Assembly: GCF_002858765.1 (NCBI RefSeq)
Contig: NZ_PJRP01000002.1
Coordinates: 542,598 to 606,597, forward strand
Source: Cupriavidus pauculus
GTDB taxonomy: Bacteria; Pseudomonadota; Gammaproteobacteria; Burkholderiales; Burkholderiaceae
Direction of reading: 5' to 3'
DNA length: 64,000 bases
Below are positions 1-8,316 of this stretch, piece by piece. Made by a program: the position numbers and the translations under genes. Below the pieces are notes generated by a model that saw only the letters and a list, made by a program, of their open reading frames with translations, was not told the origin of the DNA and made no database searches. The number at the start of each line of letters is the position of its first letter. Within the stretch, counting starts at the first letter, position 1.

Positions 1-573
1 GGCATGCCGCTGCCGGGTGTGTCGGTGCGCGTGATGGATGGCGAGGGCAACCCGTGCCAGCCGGGCGTGATCGGCAACGTCGAGGTCCAGGGCCCCAACG
101 TGTTCAAGGGCTACTGGCGCATGCCGGAGAAGACCGCCGAGGAATTCACCGCCGACGGCTGGTTCAAGACCGGCGACGTGGGCCGTTACGGGGGCGCCAT
201 CGTCAGCCAGGCCGGCGAGCGCAAGGTGCCGGACAACTACCTGACCATCGTTGGTCGGAGCAAGGACCTGATCATCTCGGGCGGCTACAACGTCTACCCG
301 AAGGAAATCGAGAGCTTTATCGACGAGATGCCCGGTGTGGTGGAGTCGGCCGTGATCGGCGTGCCCCATGCCGATTTTGGCGAGGCCGTGGTGGCCGTGG
401 TGGTGCGCAAGCCCGGCGCGGACCTCGACGAGGCCGGCATGATCGGTACGCTCAAGGGCCGCATCGCCAACTTCAAGGTGCCCAAGCGCGTGCATTTGGT
501 GGACGAACTGCCACGCAACACGATGGGCAAGGTGCAGAAGAACGTGCTGCGCCAGCAGTTCGCGGCGCTGTAA
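1..573 (+). CDS. matB: Malonyl-CoA synthetase, C-terminal fragment (5' end outside window)
   Basis: Adenylate-forming ligase that converts malonate, CoA and ATP to malonyl-CoA. Only the last 190 codons are present; the reading frame is open to the left edge. Visible family motifs are FKGYWRMPEKT, the hinge GDVG, the A8 region GGYNVYPKEIE, and near the end PRNTMGKVQKN with the catalytic A10 lysine about 13 residues before the stop. The stretch MPGVVESAVIGVPHADFGE is characteristic of MatB rather than generic acyl-CoA ligases. Odd: between the GDVG hinge and GRSKDL the chain is about ten residues longer than I recall for MatB (GGAIVSQAGERKVPDNYL). A terminator follows directly. Confidence 0.85.
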   Translation, partial: GMPLPGVSVRVMDGEGNPCQPGVIGNVEVQGPNVFKGYWRMPEKTAEEFTADGWFKTGDVGRYGGAIVSQAGERKVPDNYLTIVGRSKDLIISGGYNVYPKEIESFIDEMPGVVESAVIGVPHADFGEAVVAVVVRKPGADLDEAGMIGTLKGRIANFKVPKRVHLVDELPRNTMGKVQKNVLRQQFAAL

Positions 574-586
574 TCGGAGGCACCCG

Positions 587-626
587 AAAAAAAGCCCCGC
601 TTCCATTGCATGGGGCGGGGCTTTTT
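587..626. terminator. Bidirectional rho-independent terminator
   Basis: Inverted repeat GCCCCGC (594-600) / GCGGGGC (615-621), with a run of A on the left and five T on the right. It lies between the convergent matB and SIMPL-domain genes and can serve both. Confidence 0.85.
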
Positions 627-668
627 GCTGCGGAGGAGATGTGGGCGGCGAGGCGCCCTGGGGCGCGC

Positions 669-1367
669 TTACTTCACCATCTGCACCGACCCGTTGACCG
701 ACACGGTCACCTGGGTCTTGCCGCCTTCCACCGGAATCGGCGCGCCGGCATCGGACGACATGGCCTTGGCCGCGTACATGCGCGGCACCGGCGGCATCAC
801 ACCGCCCGATTCATTCACCGAGACTTCGCGGATCGTGAAGCCGCTGTAGCCAAACAGCTTAGTGGTGGCCTGGGCCTTATCGCGGAACGCGGCCACGGCC
901 TGGTCGGCCAGCTTCTGCTCGGCTGCCCGGCGGGCTTCGCGCGACAGCGAGAAACCGACGTTCTGCACCTGCATCTGGTTGGCCAGTTCGCCGGCCAGCT
1001 TTGACACCGCGGCAAAGTCCTTCGACTTGAGGACGATCTCCGAACGGCCGCGCCACGTGCTGATCTTGCCGTTGCGGTCGGTATTGGGGTGAATCGTGAA
1101 GCCGCCGGACTGTGCTTCCACGCCCGACACGCGCTTGGCCTGTGCCAGTGCTGCCTGCGTGCGCGACGACAGCGCGTTGGAAATGGCGGAGGGCTCCGGA
1201 CCTTCCTGCTCGGCGGCCAGGACCAGCGTCACCACGTCGGTCGGCACTTCGGTCACCGCCTCGGCGGACAGCGACAGCACGCCCGAAGGCGACGGCACGG
1301 CAACGGTCTGGGCCGTGGCAACGGCAGCGGCAGTGCCCAGCAGCGAGGCGACCAGCAATTTCTTCAT
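669..1367 (-). CDS. SIMPL (DUF541) domain secreted protein
   Basis: A 232-residue protein of the SIMPL/DUF541 family, a periplasmic family of uncertain biochemical role that has been linked to stress responses. It begins with a clear Sec signal peptide (MKKLLVASLLGTAAAVATAQ), followed by the typical conserved start GVLSLSAEAVTEVPTDVVTLVL, where oscillating strands are expected. The central part carries the family pattern of a variable helix (NALSSRTQAALAQAK) and the FTIHPNTDRNGKISTWRGR segment. The gene stands alone, convergent with matB. The start is the signal-peptide Met, preceded by a GGAGAA motif. Confidence 0.85.
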   Translation of the reverse strand: MKKLLVASLLGTAAAVATAQTVAVPSPSGVLSLSAEAVTEVPTDVVTLVLAAEQEGPEPSAISNALSSRTQAALAQAKRVSGVEAQSGGFTIHPNTDRNGKISTWRGRSEIVLKSKDFAAVSKLAGELANQMQVQNVGFSLSREARRAAEQKLADQAVAAFRDKAQATTKLFGYSGFTIREVSVNESGGVMPPVPRMYAAKAMSSDAGAPIPVEGGKTQVTVSVNGSVQMVK

Positions 1368-1525
1368 ATTGTTCTCCGATCAATGTGATGGCAATCAGAT
1401 GCGAAGCCACGCATTTCGTTCCATGCGGGCCCTGCATGAAGGCTCTAACGAACGGACGGCCGGATCGGGGTTAAGGCAGGTGAAAAAAAGATGCGGTGCG
1501 ATCAGAAAGGCTGAGATCGCAGAAG

Positions 1526-1999
<474 letters not shown>

Positions 2000-2029
2000 G
2001 GACTTATGACAGGTCAGGAGGTTGAAATG

Positions 2030-2060
2030 AAAAAGGCGGTGGTTCATTGAAACCACCGCC
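2030..2060 (-). terminator. Rho-independent terminator after the 6S RNA gene
   Basis: Perfect 10-bp inverted repeat GGCGGTGGTT (2035-2044) / AACCACCGCC (2051-2060), followed on the minus strand by five U. It ends the structured noncoding transcript that starts near 2440. Confidence 0.88.
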
Positions 2061-2077
2061 TCTTCACCACTTGAAGG

Positions 2078-2298
2078 GGGTCCCCGCCTCGGCCGCTGGG
2101 TCGGCATCCTGAACCCAAGTGAGGTTCAGAGTGGCTGCGGAAGTCGTATTTCGGGTACATCGCCCACTCAGGGAGTCCAGACCGAAGCCAAGACTATGAA
2201 TGCGGTAACGCGCTCGCCCATACGACATGATCCCGCACCATGCAATGCATATCGGTTCAAGGAGTTTATGACCCTCACGAACCAGGCAGGGAAACTGT
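2078..2298 (-). ncRNA. ssrS: 6S RNA (candidate)
   Basis: 6S RNA mimics an open promoter and sequesters sigma70 RNA polymerase. On the minus strand the predicted 5' end has UUUCCCUGCC followed by UGGUUCG and then CCUUGAACCGAUAU, matching the family pattern (UUCCCUG..GUUCG..GAGCCGAUAU). The 3' part has the hairpin CUGAACC-UCACUUG-GGUUCAG, like the conserved GAACC/GGUUC arm, then CCCAGCGGC-CGAGGCGGGGA. Residues UCCCUGCC and GGCGGGGA pair perfectly as the closing stem. At about 220 nt it is longer than the usual 180. Its position between zapA and an EVE gene fits betaproteobacterial synteny. The ends are estimates; a covariance-model search was not possible. Confidence 0.7.
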
Positions 2299-2354
2299 CA
2301 AACGTCTGACTTGAGTTCCTGTGCGTGCAACACGCTTGGGATGTCAGACGTTTG
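2299..2354 (-). repeat. 12-bp inverted repeat in the 6S precursor leader
   Basis: Perfect inverted repeat CAAACGTCTGAC (2299-2310) / GTCAGACGTTTG (2343-2354) enclosing a smaller hairpin GCGTG-CAA-CACGC. In the minus-strand transcript it folds directly upstream of the predicted mature 5' end of 6S RNA. A second stem GCCGTTTC (2354-2361) / GAAACGGC (2378-2385) abuts it. I infer a processing or regulatory structure. Confidence 0.65.
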
Positions 2355-2446
2355 CCGTTTCAAACTAGGATGGGATGGAAACGGCGGCCAGGCCCGATAA
2401 CCCGACCATCTTGCTGCGTCGGTCAGTCTCGCCGCGCAGTGGCTCC

Positions 2447-2475
2447 ACTATACACCGCGTCGTCAGTGATACCAA
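2447..2475 (-). promoter_or_regulatory. Sigma70-type promoter for the 6S precursor
   Basis: On the minus strand TTGGTA (2475-2470) is separated by 17 bp from TATAGT (2452-2447), a good sigma70 match, giving a start near 2440. No -10-like element is positioned for the mature 6S 5' end near 2297, so 6S would be made from a leader of about 140 nt, as with the distal promoter of E. coli ssrS. The remaining stretch 2476-2623 shows no other gene. Confidence 0.6.
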
Positions 2476-2623
2476 GCCGGATGCGTCGACGCGTTACATT
2501 TTCCACAACAACCGGCATATCCATGCACATCATGCGGCCGTGCGCGGCACCGGCTTCACATGGACGACATGTTTGGCCACCACCGCGCAATTCAAGTGTT
2601 GCCATCAGGGTTTTTTCAGCGGC

Positions 2624-2947
2624 TCAGCGCGTGCCCACGTGCGCGTACTGGCGCAGCGCCTCGTCGGCGCGCTCGTTCAGTTCGCGAATCCGTGCGCGCA
2701 CCGCGTCGACCGGAATGGTGCCGTCCTCTTCCTGCTTGCGGCGGATCGCCAGCAGGTCCGAGGCAATGCTGATGGCCGCCATCACGGCCACGCGTTCCAC
2801 GCCCTTGGCCGACACGCTGCCCTTGAGTTTGTTCATCTTGTCGTCCACCAGCGCGACGGCCTCGAGCAGCGCGGCCTCGTTCTCCGGCGAGATCGCGAAA
2901 CGGTAGGGCTGGCCGGCGATATTCAGTTCCACTTGCTTGTTGCTCAT
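2624..2947 (-). CDS. zapA: Cell division protein ZapA
   Basis: A 107-residue ZapA, which binds and bundles FtsZ at the division ring. The family pattern is clear: an N-terminal beta-hairpin (KQVELNIAGQPYRFAISPENEAALLEAVALVDDKMNKL), the conserved VAVMAAISIASDLLAIRR helix, and a C-terminal coiled coil. The start ATG overlaps the stop of the upstream coiled-coil gene by 4 bp (ATGA), so the two are translationally coupled and presumably act together at the Z-ring. Confidence 0.92.
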   Translation of the reverse strand: MSNKQVELNIAGQPYRFAISPENEAALLEAVALVDDKMNKLKGSVSAKGVERVAVMAAISIASDLLAIRRKQEEDGTIPVDAVRARIRELNERADEALRQYAHVGTR

Positions 2948-3267
2948 GCGTGTTCTCCGGGGGCTTGCTGCGAACCTTCCGAGGCGGCGCGGGACTGACC
3001 GTCGCCCAGCAGGTCGAGCTGGCGCGCATCGCTGGCGGTGGGCAGCTTGTCCAGGATGGACTGGATGCGCAGCTGCGCTTCCTCGATCTTGATGTTGAGC
3101 AGCTCGCGGTCGGCCGCCATGGCTTCGCGGTCCGCGCGCAACGTGCTCGCCTCGGCCTGCAGGCGGTCGATCTCCGCGCGCAGTCGCTGGTTTTCCGCCG
3201 CCAGGGTGTCCGCATGATGCAGCACGCGCCCGATCTTGGCGGCCAGTTGTTCGAGTTCGTTGAGCAT
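2944..3267 (-). CDS. ZapB-like coiled-coil division protein (TIGR02449 type)
   Basis: A 107-residue, almost entirely coiled-coil protein: MLNELEQLAAKIGRVL, then heptads through ENQRLRAEIDRLQAEASTLRADREAM to about residue 75, and a short polar tail rich in Ser, Gln and Gly. It resembles ZapB and the short TIGR02449 proteins that sit upstream of zapA in betaproteobacteria. The 4-bp overlap with zapA supports a shared division role, probably as a ZapA-binding partner. Sequence alone cannot prove orthology to E. coli ZapB, because coiled coils diverge quickly. Confidence 0.75.
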   Translation of the reverse strand: MLNELEQLAAKIGRVLHHADTLAAENQRLRAEIDRLQAEASTLRADREAMAADRELLNIKIEEAQLRIQSILDKLPTASDARQLDLLGDGQSRAASEGSQQAPGEHA

Positions 3268-3485
3268 AGTGCCTGTCGTGTCCGGTAGGAGTAAGGGTCA
3301 GGTTTCGGGATTCTAGCCGATGCACGCACGGGGGCGACCGTCAACGCGCCCGGTGAGACTTGCCTGCCGCACGGAAGTTGCACCGATCTGCGGCGAACGG
3401 CGCGATTTCGCGTGTCAATCACGGATAACGGCAACTTGACCCCTCGCATTGACGCCAACTTTGAAACTCCCTACACTCGCGCACG

Positions 3486-3765
3486 TTCCAGGTGCTCGCG
3501 GCCTACTTACGCAGGGGCTGCAGTTCAACGGGAAACAGGGAGCCGGGTGCCGCCCGCCAGTCCGGGACGATCTCGATCGGCCAGGCTGGACGCGAGCGGG
3601 GCAGGCCAACCTGTGCTGCCCCCGCAACGGTAAGCGACCGCGAATACGCCATGTGTCGTTCGCAGGGCGGGCCAAGCGCCACTGATACGGACTCGCCGGA
3701 GGTAACGGGGATCCGGTCGGGAAGGCGGCCTGCCTGATGTCGTCAGCCCGGATACCGGCCTGAAG
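3486..3765 (+). promoter_or_regulatory. Cobalamin (B12) riboswitch
   Basis: The leader of btuB carries the hallmark elements of the AdoCbl riboswitch in order: CAGGTGCTCGCGGC, AACGGGAAACAGGGAGCCGGGTGC, the nearly invariant GCTGCCCCCGCAACGGTAAGCGA (3616-3638), GCCACTG (near 3678), and the 3' stem GTCAGCCCGGATACCGGCC. High B12 is expected to shut down btuB and the genes behind it. No Shine-Dalgarno sequence is evident just before the btuB ATG, so the mode (translation or transcription) is not clear. The remainder of the gap 3268-3485 shows nothing else identifiable. Confidence 0.92.
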
Positions 3766-3853
3766 AACGCGGGCGTCCGCACGCCATGCGGCACGCCAAT
3801 TCGCCATCAGGTCCGCGGGGGAACGGGCCCGGCCGTTCTCATCCATCCTGCTC

Positions 3854-5824
3854 ATGCGTTCCACGCTATCCAGGTCGACCGTCGCGGTAAAGCCGCCGGT
3901 TCGCCCATCCGTGTCCGCCATCATGGCGGCCGTTGCCGTTCTTTCCGCATCCCATATCCCGGCCTTCGCCCAGGAGGCGCCGTCCGAGGCCACATCGGCC
4001 GCACCCGCCACCGCGCCCGCCGTGCAGCCGCAGGGCCAGTCGCTGGCACCGGTGGTGGTCACTGCATCGCGTACCGCGCAGAGCGTGACCGAGGCGCTGC
4101 CGCACACCACGGTGGTCACCCAGGAAGACATCGTCAATTCGCAGGCCCCTGACCTGCGCTCGCTGCTGCGCGGTCAGGCCGGTGTCGAATTTGCCGCCAA
4201 CGGCGGCATGGGCGCTAATACCACGCTGTTCATGCGCGGCGCCAATTCCAACCAGGTGCTGATCCTGATCGATGGCGTGCGCGTGGCCGGCGTCAGCGGC
4301 GGCACCGCCCAGTTGGCGAACATCCTGCCCGACCAGATCGACCATATCGAGGTGGTACGCGGCAACGTGTCGGCGCTGTATGGCTCGGACGCCATCGGCG
4401 GCGTGGTGCAGATCTTCACCAAGAATGGCGTCGGCCAGGCCCCGGCGGCCAATGGGCAGGTCGAGTACGGCAGCAACAACACGCGCCAGGGCACAGTGGG
4501 CTACGGCGGCCAGATTGGCGATACGTCGTTCAACCTGACCGGCTCGATCTTCAAGACCGACGGTTTTTCGTCGATCAACTACAACCAGTGGGCCGCCGCC
4601 AACGCTGCGGCAGTGCGACGCGGCACGGGGCCGAATCCGGGCGACAACCCGTACGAGAACAAGAGCGTGTCGGGCCAGATCCGCCACAAGTTCACGTCTG
4701 ACTGGGATGCCGGTTTCGCGGCGTACTACTCCAAGAGCGACCTGTCCTACGACAGCACCAGCGGTAAGCCGACCGACGATTTCCGCATGAACAGCGAGCT
4801 CTATACGCTGTCCGCCTTCGTCAATGGCAAGGTGACTTCGGCGTGGACCACGCACTTCAAGCTGTCGCAGAGCGAGGACCGCAGCGAAGGCACGAAGAAC
4901 GGCCTGTTCGACAGCCTGTTCAGCACGCGCAACCGCCAGTTCAACTGGCAGAACGAATACGCGCTGACGCCGGACCACAAGCTGCTGTTCGGTACCGACT
5001 GGTTGCAGCAGACGCTGGCGTCGAGCTCGTACAACGCGCCGTCGCGCAACGTGTTCTCGGTGTACGGCGGCTATGAAGGCCGCATCGGCCGGAATCAACT
5101 GCAGCTGAACGGCCGCAACGACCACTATTCCGACTTCGGCAACCAGGGCAGCTTCTTTGCCGGCTATGGCTTCAACGTGACCGAACAGGTCAAGCTGATC
5201 GCCAACGTCAGCAACGCCTTCCGCGCGCCGACCTTCAACGAGCTGTACTACCCGGGCTTCGGCCAGCCTAACCTGCAGCCCGAGCGCGCCAAGTCGGCCG
5301 AGGCGGGCGTGCAGGTGGATACGGTCAGTGCCGGCCTGCTGCGGGTGACGGCGTTCGAGACGCGCTATGACGACCTGATCGTGTCGACGGCCGTCGGCAG
5401 CGGCGTGTTCCTGGCGCAGAACGTCAACAAGGCCAAGGTGCAGGGTATCGAGGCATCGTGGCGTGCCACGGTCTGGGGTACCGACCTGGGCGCCGCCGTG
5501 ACCTTCCAGAATCCGGTGGACGAAAGCAGCAACACCCAGCTGCTGCGCCGTGCGCGGCGCCATGCGTCGTTCGACGTGGGCCGCAACGTCGGCAATTGGC
5601 GCTTTGGCGGCGAATGGCTGCTGTCGTCGGAACGGCTCGACAACAGCGGGCGCATTCTGGGCGGATACGGTATCGTCAACCTCAATGCCCGCTACAACAT
5701 CGACAAGCAATGGTTCGTGGCCGCCCGTGTGGAAAACCTGTTCGACAAGAACTACCAGCTTGCCTGGCCCTACAACACGCAAGGCCGCGCCGGATTCATC
5801 ACGCTCGGCTGGCGCCAGAAGTAG
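3854..5824 (+). CDS. btuB: TonB-dependent vitamin B12 receptor BtuB
   Basis: A 656-residue outer-membrane transporter that takes up cobalamin and other corrinoids using TonB energy. The long N-terminus contains a signal sequence (hydrophobic part about 19-40), then a Pro/Ala-rich linker and the TonB box LAPVVVTASR (about 64-73). The plug domain follows (DLRSLLRGQAGVEF, LILIDGVRV, IEVVRGNVSALYGSDAIGGVVQIFTK) and then the 22-strand barrel. The B12 riboswitch directly upstream and the btuC, btuD and cobO genes downstream fix the substrate. The ATG lacks a visible Shine-Dalgarno sequence; Met24 is an alternative start. Confidence 0.93.
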   Translation: MRSTLSRSTVAVKPPVRPSVSAIMAAVAVLSASHIPAFAQEAPSEATSAAPATAPAVQPQGQSLAPVVVTASRTAQSVTEALPHTTVVTQEDIVNSQAPDLRSLLRGQAGVEFAANGGMGANTTLFMRGANSNQVLILIDGVRVAGVSGGTAQLANILPDQIDHIEVVRGNVSALYGSDAIGGVVQIFTKNGVGQAPAANGQVEYGSNNTRQGTVGYGGQIGDTSFNLTGSIFKTDGFSSINYNQWAAANAAAVRRGTGPNPGDNPYENKSVSGQIRHKFTSDWDAGFAAYYSKSDLSYDSTSGKPTDDFRMNSELYTLSAFVNGKVTSAWTTHFKLSQSEDRSEGTKNGLFDSLFSTRNRQFNWQNEYALTPDHKLLFGTDWLQQTLASSSYNAPSRNVFSVYGGYEGRIGRNQLQLNGRNDHYSDFGNQGSFFAGYGFNVTEQVKLIANVSNAFRAPTFNELYYPGFGQPNLQPERAKSAEAGVQVDTVSAGLLRVTAFETRYDDLIVSTAVGSGVFLAQNVNKAKVQGIEASWRATVWGTDLGAAVTFQNPVDESSNTQLLRRARRHASFDVGRNVGNWRFGGEWLLSSERLDNSGRILGGYGIVNLNARYNIDKQWFVAARVENLFDKNYQLAWPYNTQGRAGFITLGWRQK

Positions 5825-5840
5825 GGCGTAACGTCACGCC

Positions 5841-6848
5841 ATGACCGAGCTGCGCCGCGCGCTGACCGTCTGGACCGTCCTGGCCTTGGCCGGGGTGGCG
5901 GTGTTCGCGCTGTCACTGGCGGCCGGCAGCGTCGCGCTGGACGGCACGCAGGTCTGGCAGGCGCTGACCGGCGCCGATACCGGCACGGCCGGTGCCATCG
6001 TGCGCGAGCTGCGGCTGCCGCGTGCGGCGGCGGCGTTCGCATGCGGCGGGCTGCTGGCGCTGTCCGGCGCGCTGATGCAGGTGCTGCTGCGCAATCCGCT
6101 GGCGGAGCCCTATGTGCTGGGCGTGTCTGGCGGGGCGTCCACGGGCGCGCTGCTGGCGATGCTGCTGTCGCTGCCGTTGTGGGTGGTGCAGTCCGGCGCG
6201 GCGGGTGGTGCGCTTTGCTCGATGCTGCTGGTGGCCACGCTGGCGCGGCGCGACCTGCTGCATCCGCAAGTGCAGGGCGGCCATCACGAGGCCGGCGCGC
6301 GGTTGCTGCTGACAGGGGTGATCCTGGCGGCCGGCTGGGGCGCGCTGATCACGCTAATCCTGGCCATCGCGCCGGAATCGCGGCTGCGCGGCATGCTGTT
6401 CTGGCTGACCGGCGACCTGGGCGGCACGGCCAGCTACGGCTGGGCACTGGCCACGCTGGTCCTGGCGCTGGGGCTGGCCATGCCGATGGCGCGTGCGCTG
6501 AACGTGATGCTGCTCGGAGAAACCGTGGCCCAGTCGCTGGGCGTGCGCGTGGGCCGCATCAGGCTGGCCACCTTCCTGATTGCGTCGTTTGCCATCGCCG
6601 CCGCCATCACCACGGCCGGTTCCATCGGGTTTGTCGGGCTGGTGGTGCCGCACATGGTGCGCCTGGCGTGGGGCAACGACCAGCGCCAGTTGCTGCCCGC
6701 GTCGGTGCTGCTGGGCGGTACGCTGCTGATGGCGGCGGACCTGATCGCCCGCACGGTGATCGCGCCGGCGCAGCTGCCGGTGGGTGTTATCACGGCGCTG
6801 CTGGGCGTGCCCACCTTCCTATACCTGTTGCTGCGGAGGCCGCGATGA
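5841..6848 (+). CDS. btuC: Cobalamin ABC transporter permease BtuC
   Basis: A 335-residue FecCD-family permease, the inner-membrane channel for B12. It is strongly hydrophobic, with about ten predicted helices. Family signatures include RELRLPRAAAAFACGGLLALSGALMQ and, near the C-terminus, GSIGFVGLVVPHMVRL, the region contacting the ATPase. It starts 16 bp after btuB and its stop overlaps the start of the ATPase gene (ATGA). Confidence 0.92.
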   Translation: MTELRRALTVWTVLALAGVAVFALSLAAGSVALDGTQVWQALTGADTGTAGAIVRELRLPRAAAAFACGGLLALSGALMQVLLRNPLAEPYVLGVSGGASTGALLAMLLSLPLWVVQSGAAGGALCSMLLVATLARRDLLHPQVQGGHHEAGARLLLTGVILAAGWGALITLILAIAPESRLRGMLFWLTGDLGGTASYGWALATLVLALGLAMPMARALNVMLLGETVAQSLGVRVGRIRLATFLIASFAIAAAITTAGSIGFVGLVVPHMVRLAWGNDQRQLLPASVLLGGTLLMAADLIARTVIAPAQLPVGVITALLGVPTFLYLLLRRPR

Positions 6849-7687
6849 GCGCGACAAGTCCGACGAGCGCGAACGCGACGCGCCCGTGGTTCGAGCCGCT
6901 GGCTCCGTGTCCGGTCCTGTCGCTGCGCGACGTGCGCCTGCGCGCGGGCCAGCGCGTGCTGGTCGATGGCCTGTCGCTGTCCATTCACGCGGGCCAGCTC
7001 TGGTGCGTTGTCGGCCCCAACGGCGTGGGCAAATCGACGCTGATGGGCGTGCTGGCCGGACTGCGCGCGCCCGATGGCGGGGCCGTGGAAATCGATGGCG
7101 TGGCCGCCACGCAGGTGGCGCCGGCGACGCTGGCCCGCCAGCGCGCCTACCTGCCGCAGGCCGTGCATGACACCTTCTCGATGGTGGCGGAGGATGCGGT
7201 ACGCATCGGCCGTCATCCACACATGAGCGGCTGGGGCTGGGGCAAGCGCGACGACGACCGCGTGGTGCGCGACGTGATGGCCGAGTGCGATCTCGATGCA
7301 CTGGCCGCGCGCGACGTGCTGACCCTGTCCGGCGGCGAGCGCCAGCGCGTGTCGCTGGCCGCCGTGCTGGCCCAGCAGGCGCCGCTGCTGATGCTGGACG
7401 AACCGGTCTCGCACCTGGACCTGCGCCACCAGATCCTGGTGCTCGACCTGCTGCGCCGCCTGACCGGCGCCGGTCGCCACGCCGCCGTGGTGATCCTGCA
7501 CGACCTGACGCTCGCGCGCCGGCACGCCACCCATGCGCTCTTGATGGCCGAAGACGGCGTCGCGCTGCATGGGCCGGCGCACGAGGTCCTGACTCCCGCG
7601 CAGTGCTCGCGTGCGCTGCGCACCCCGATTATCAGCATCAGCGACGGCACCCATACCGCGCTGATCCCCGACGGAAAGACACCATGA
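6845..7687 (+). CDS. btuD: Cobalamin ABC transporter ATPase BtuD
   Basis: A 280-residue ABC ATPase powering BtuC. Walker A is GPNGVGKST (residues 57-65), the signature motif LSGGERQRVSLA, Walker B LLMLDEP with the D-loop SHLDLRH, and the switch histidine in VVILHDLT. It is longer than E. coli BtuD because of an N-terminal extension of about 20 residues. Both ends overlap neighbours by 4 bp (btuC and cobO), showing a tightly coupled operon. The matching periplasmic protein BtuF is encoded about 3.3 kb away on the other strand. Confidence 0.92.
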   Translation: MSATSPTSANATRPWFEPLAPCPVLSLRDVRLRAGQRVLVDGLSLSIHAGQLWCVVGPNGVGKSTLMGVLAGLRAPDGGAVEIDGVAATQVAPATLARQRAYLPQAVHDTFSMVAEDAVRIGRHPHMSGWGWGKRDDDRVVRDVMAECDLDALAARDVLTLSGGERQRVSLAAVLAQQAPLLMLDEPVSHLDLRHQILVLDLLRRLTGAGRHAAVVILHDLTLARRHATHALLMAEDGVALHGPAHEVLTPAQCSRALRTPIISISDGTHTALIPDGKTP

Positions 7688-8316
7688 GCGATACGGAACA
7701 ACCCAGCCAGACCGACGACGGCCGCGACGAGCGCCACAAGAACCGCATGGTCCGCAAGAAGGAGGTGGTCGATGCCAAGATTGCCGCCGCCCAGGCCGAG
7801 CGTGGCGTGATCGTCATCACCACCGGCAACGGCAAGGGCAAGTCAAGCTCGGGCTTCGGCATGGTGGTGCGCGCGATGGGGCACGGCATGCGCACGGGCG
7901 TGGTCCAGTTCATCAAGGGCGCCATCCCGAGCGGCGAGGAAATGTTCCTGCGGCGCTTTCCGGAGCAATGCGAATTCCATGTGATGGGCGAGGGCTATAC
8001 CTGGGAAACCCAGGACCGCGCACGCGACGTGGCCAAGGCCGAAGCCGCGTGGGAGGTGGCGCGCCGCATGCTGCGCGACCCGTCGATCGGGCTGGTGATG
8101 TTCGATGAACTGAACATTGCGCTGAAGTTGCACTATCTTGATGTCGAGACCGTGATTGCCGACCTGAAGGCGCGTCCTGCGATGCAGCACGTGGTCATCA
8201 CGGGCCGAGGCGCGCCGCCCGCGCTGGTGGAGGCGGCCGACACGGTGACTGACATGACGCCGGTCAAACACGCGTTCCAGCAGGGCATCAAGGCCCAGCG
8301 CGGCGTAGAAATGTAG
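7684..8316 (+). CDS. cobO: Corrinoid adenosyltransferase CobO/CobA
   Basis: A 210-residue cob(I)yrinic acid a,c-diamide/cobinamide adenosyltransferase of the CobA/BtuR family, which attaches the 5'-deoxyadenosyl group to reduced cobalt. The modified P-loop TTGNGKGKSSS (46-56) is diagnostic, followed by VVQFIKGAIPSGEE, MGEGYTWETQD, the Walker-B-like VMFDELN, and VVITGRGAP. The start overlaps btuD by 4 bp, so freshly imported corrinoids are adenosylated by a co-expressed enzyme. Confidence 0.94.
   Translation: MSDTEQPSQTDDGRDERHKNRMVRKKEVVDAKIAAAQAERGVIVITTGNGKGKSSSGFGMVVRAMGHGMRTGVVQFIKGAIPSGEEMFLRRFPEQCEFHVMGEGYTWETQDRARDVAKAEAAWEVARRMLRDPSIGLVMFDELNIALKLHYLDVETVIADLKARPAMQHVVITGRGAPPALVEAADTVTDMTPVKHAFQQGIKAQRGVEM

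Noticed and set aside
2000..2107. Longer N-terminus for the EVE-domain protein
   Set aside because: The added codons would run through the intrinsic terminator and the 3' part of 6S RNA; the encoded residues are not part of the EVE fold.
2080..2194. A compact 115-nt RNA closed by GUCUUGGCUUCGGUC with GGCCGAGGCGGGGAC
   Set aside because: The stem is real in sequence, but the longer model with UUUCCCUGCC...GUUCG at the 5' end accounts for more 6S-specific sequence; kept only as an alternative pairing.
2100..2440. tmRNA or RNase P RNA in the structured region beside zapA
   Set aside because: No tag-peptide frame, tRNA-like ends, GAGGAAAGTCC or AGGTAAC elements; 6S-type motifs fit better.
3866..5782. 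A 638-codon minus-strand open frame over btuB
   Set aside because: Antisense shadow of a well-supported TonB-dependent receptor in GC-rich DNA; the translation is His/Arg/Val-rich without any domain or start context.
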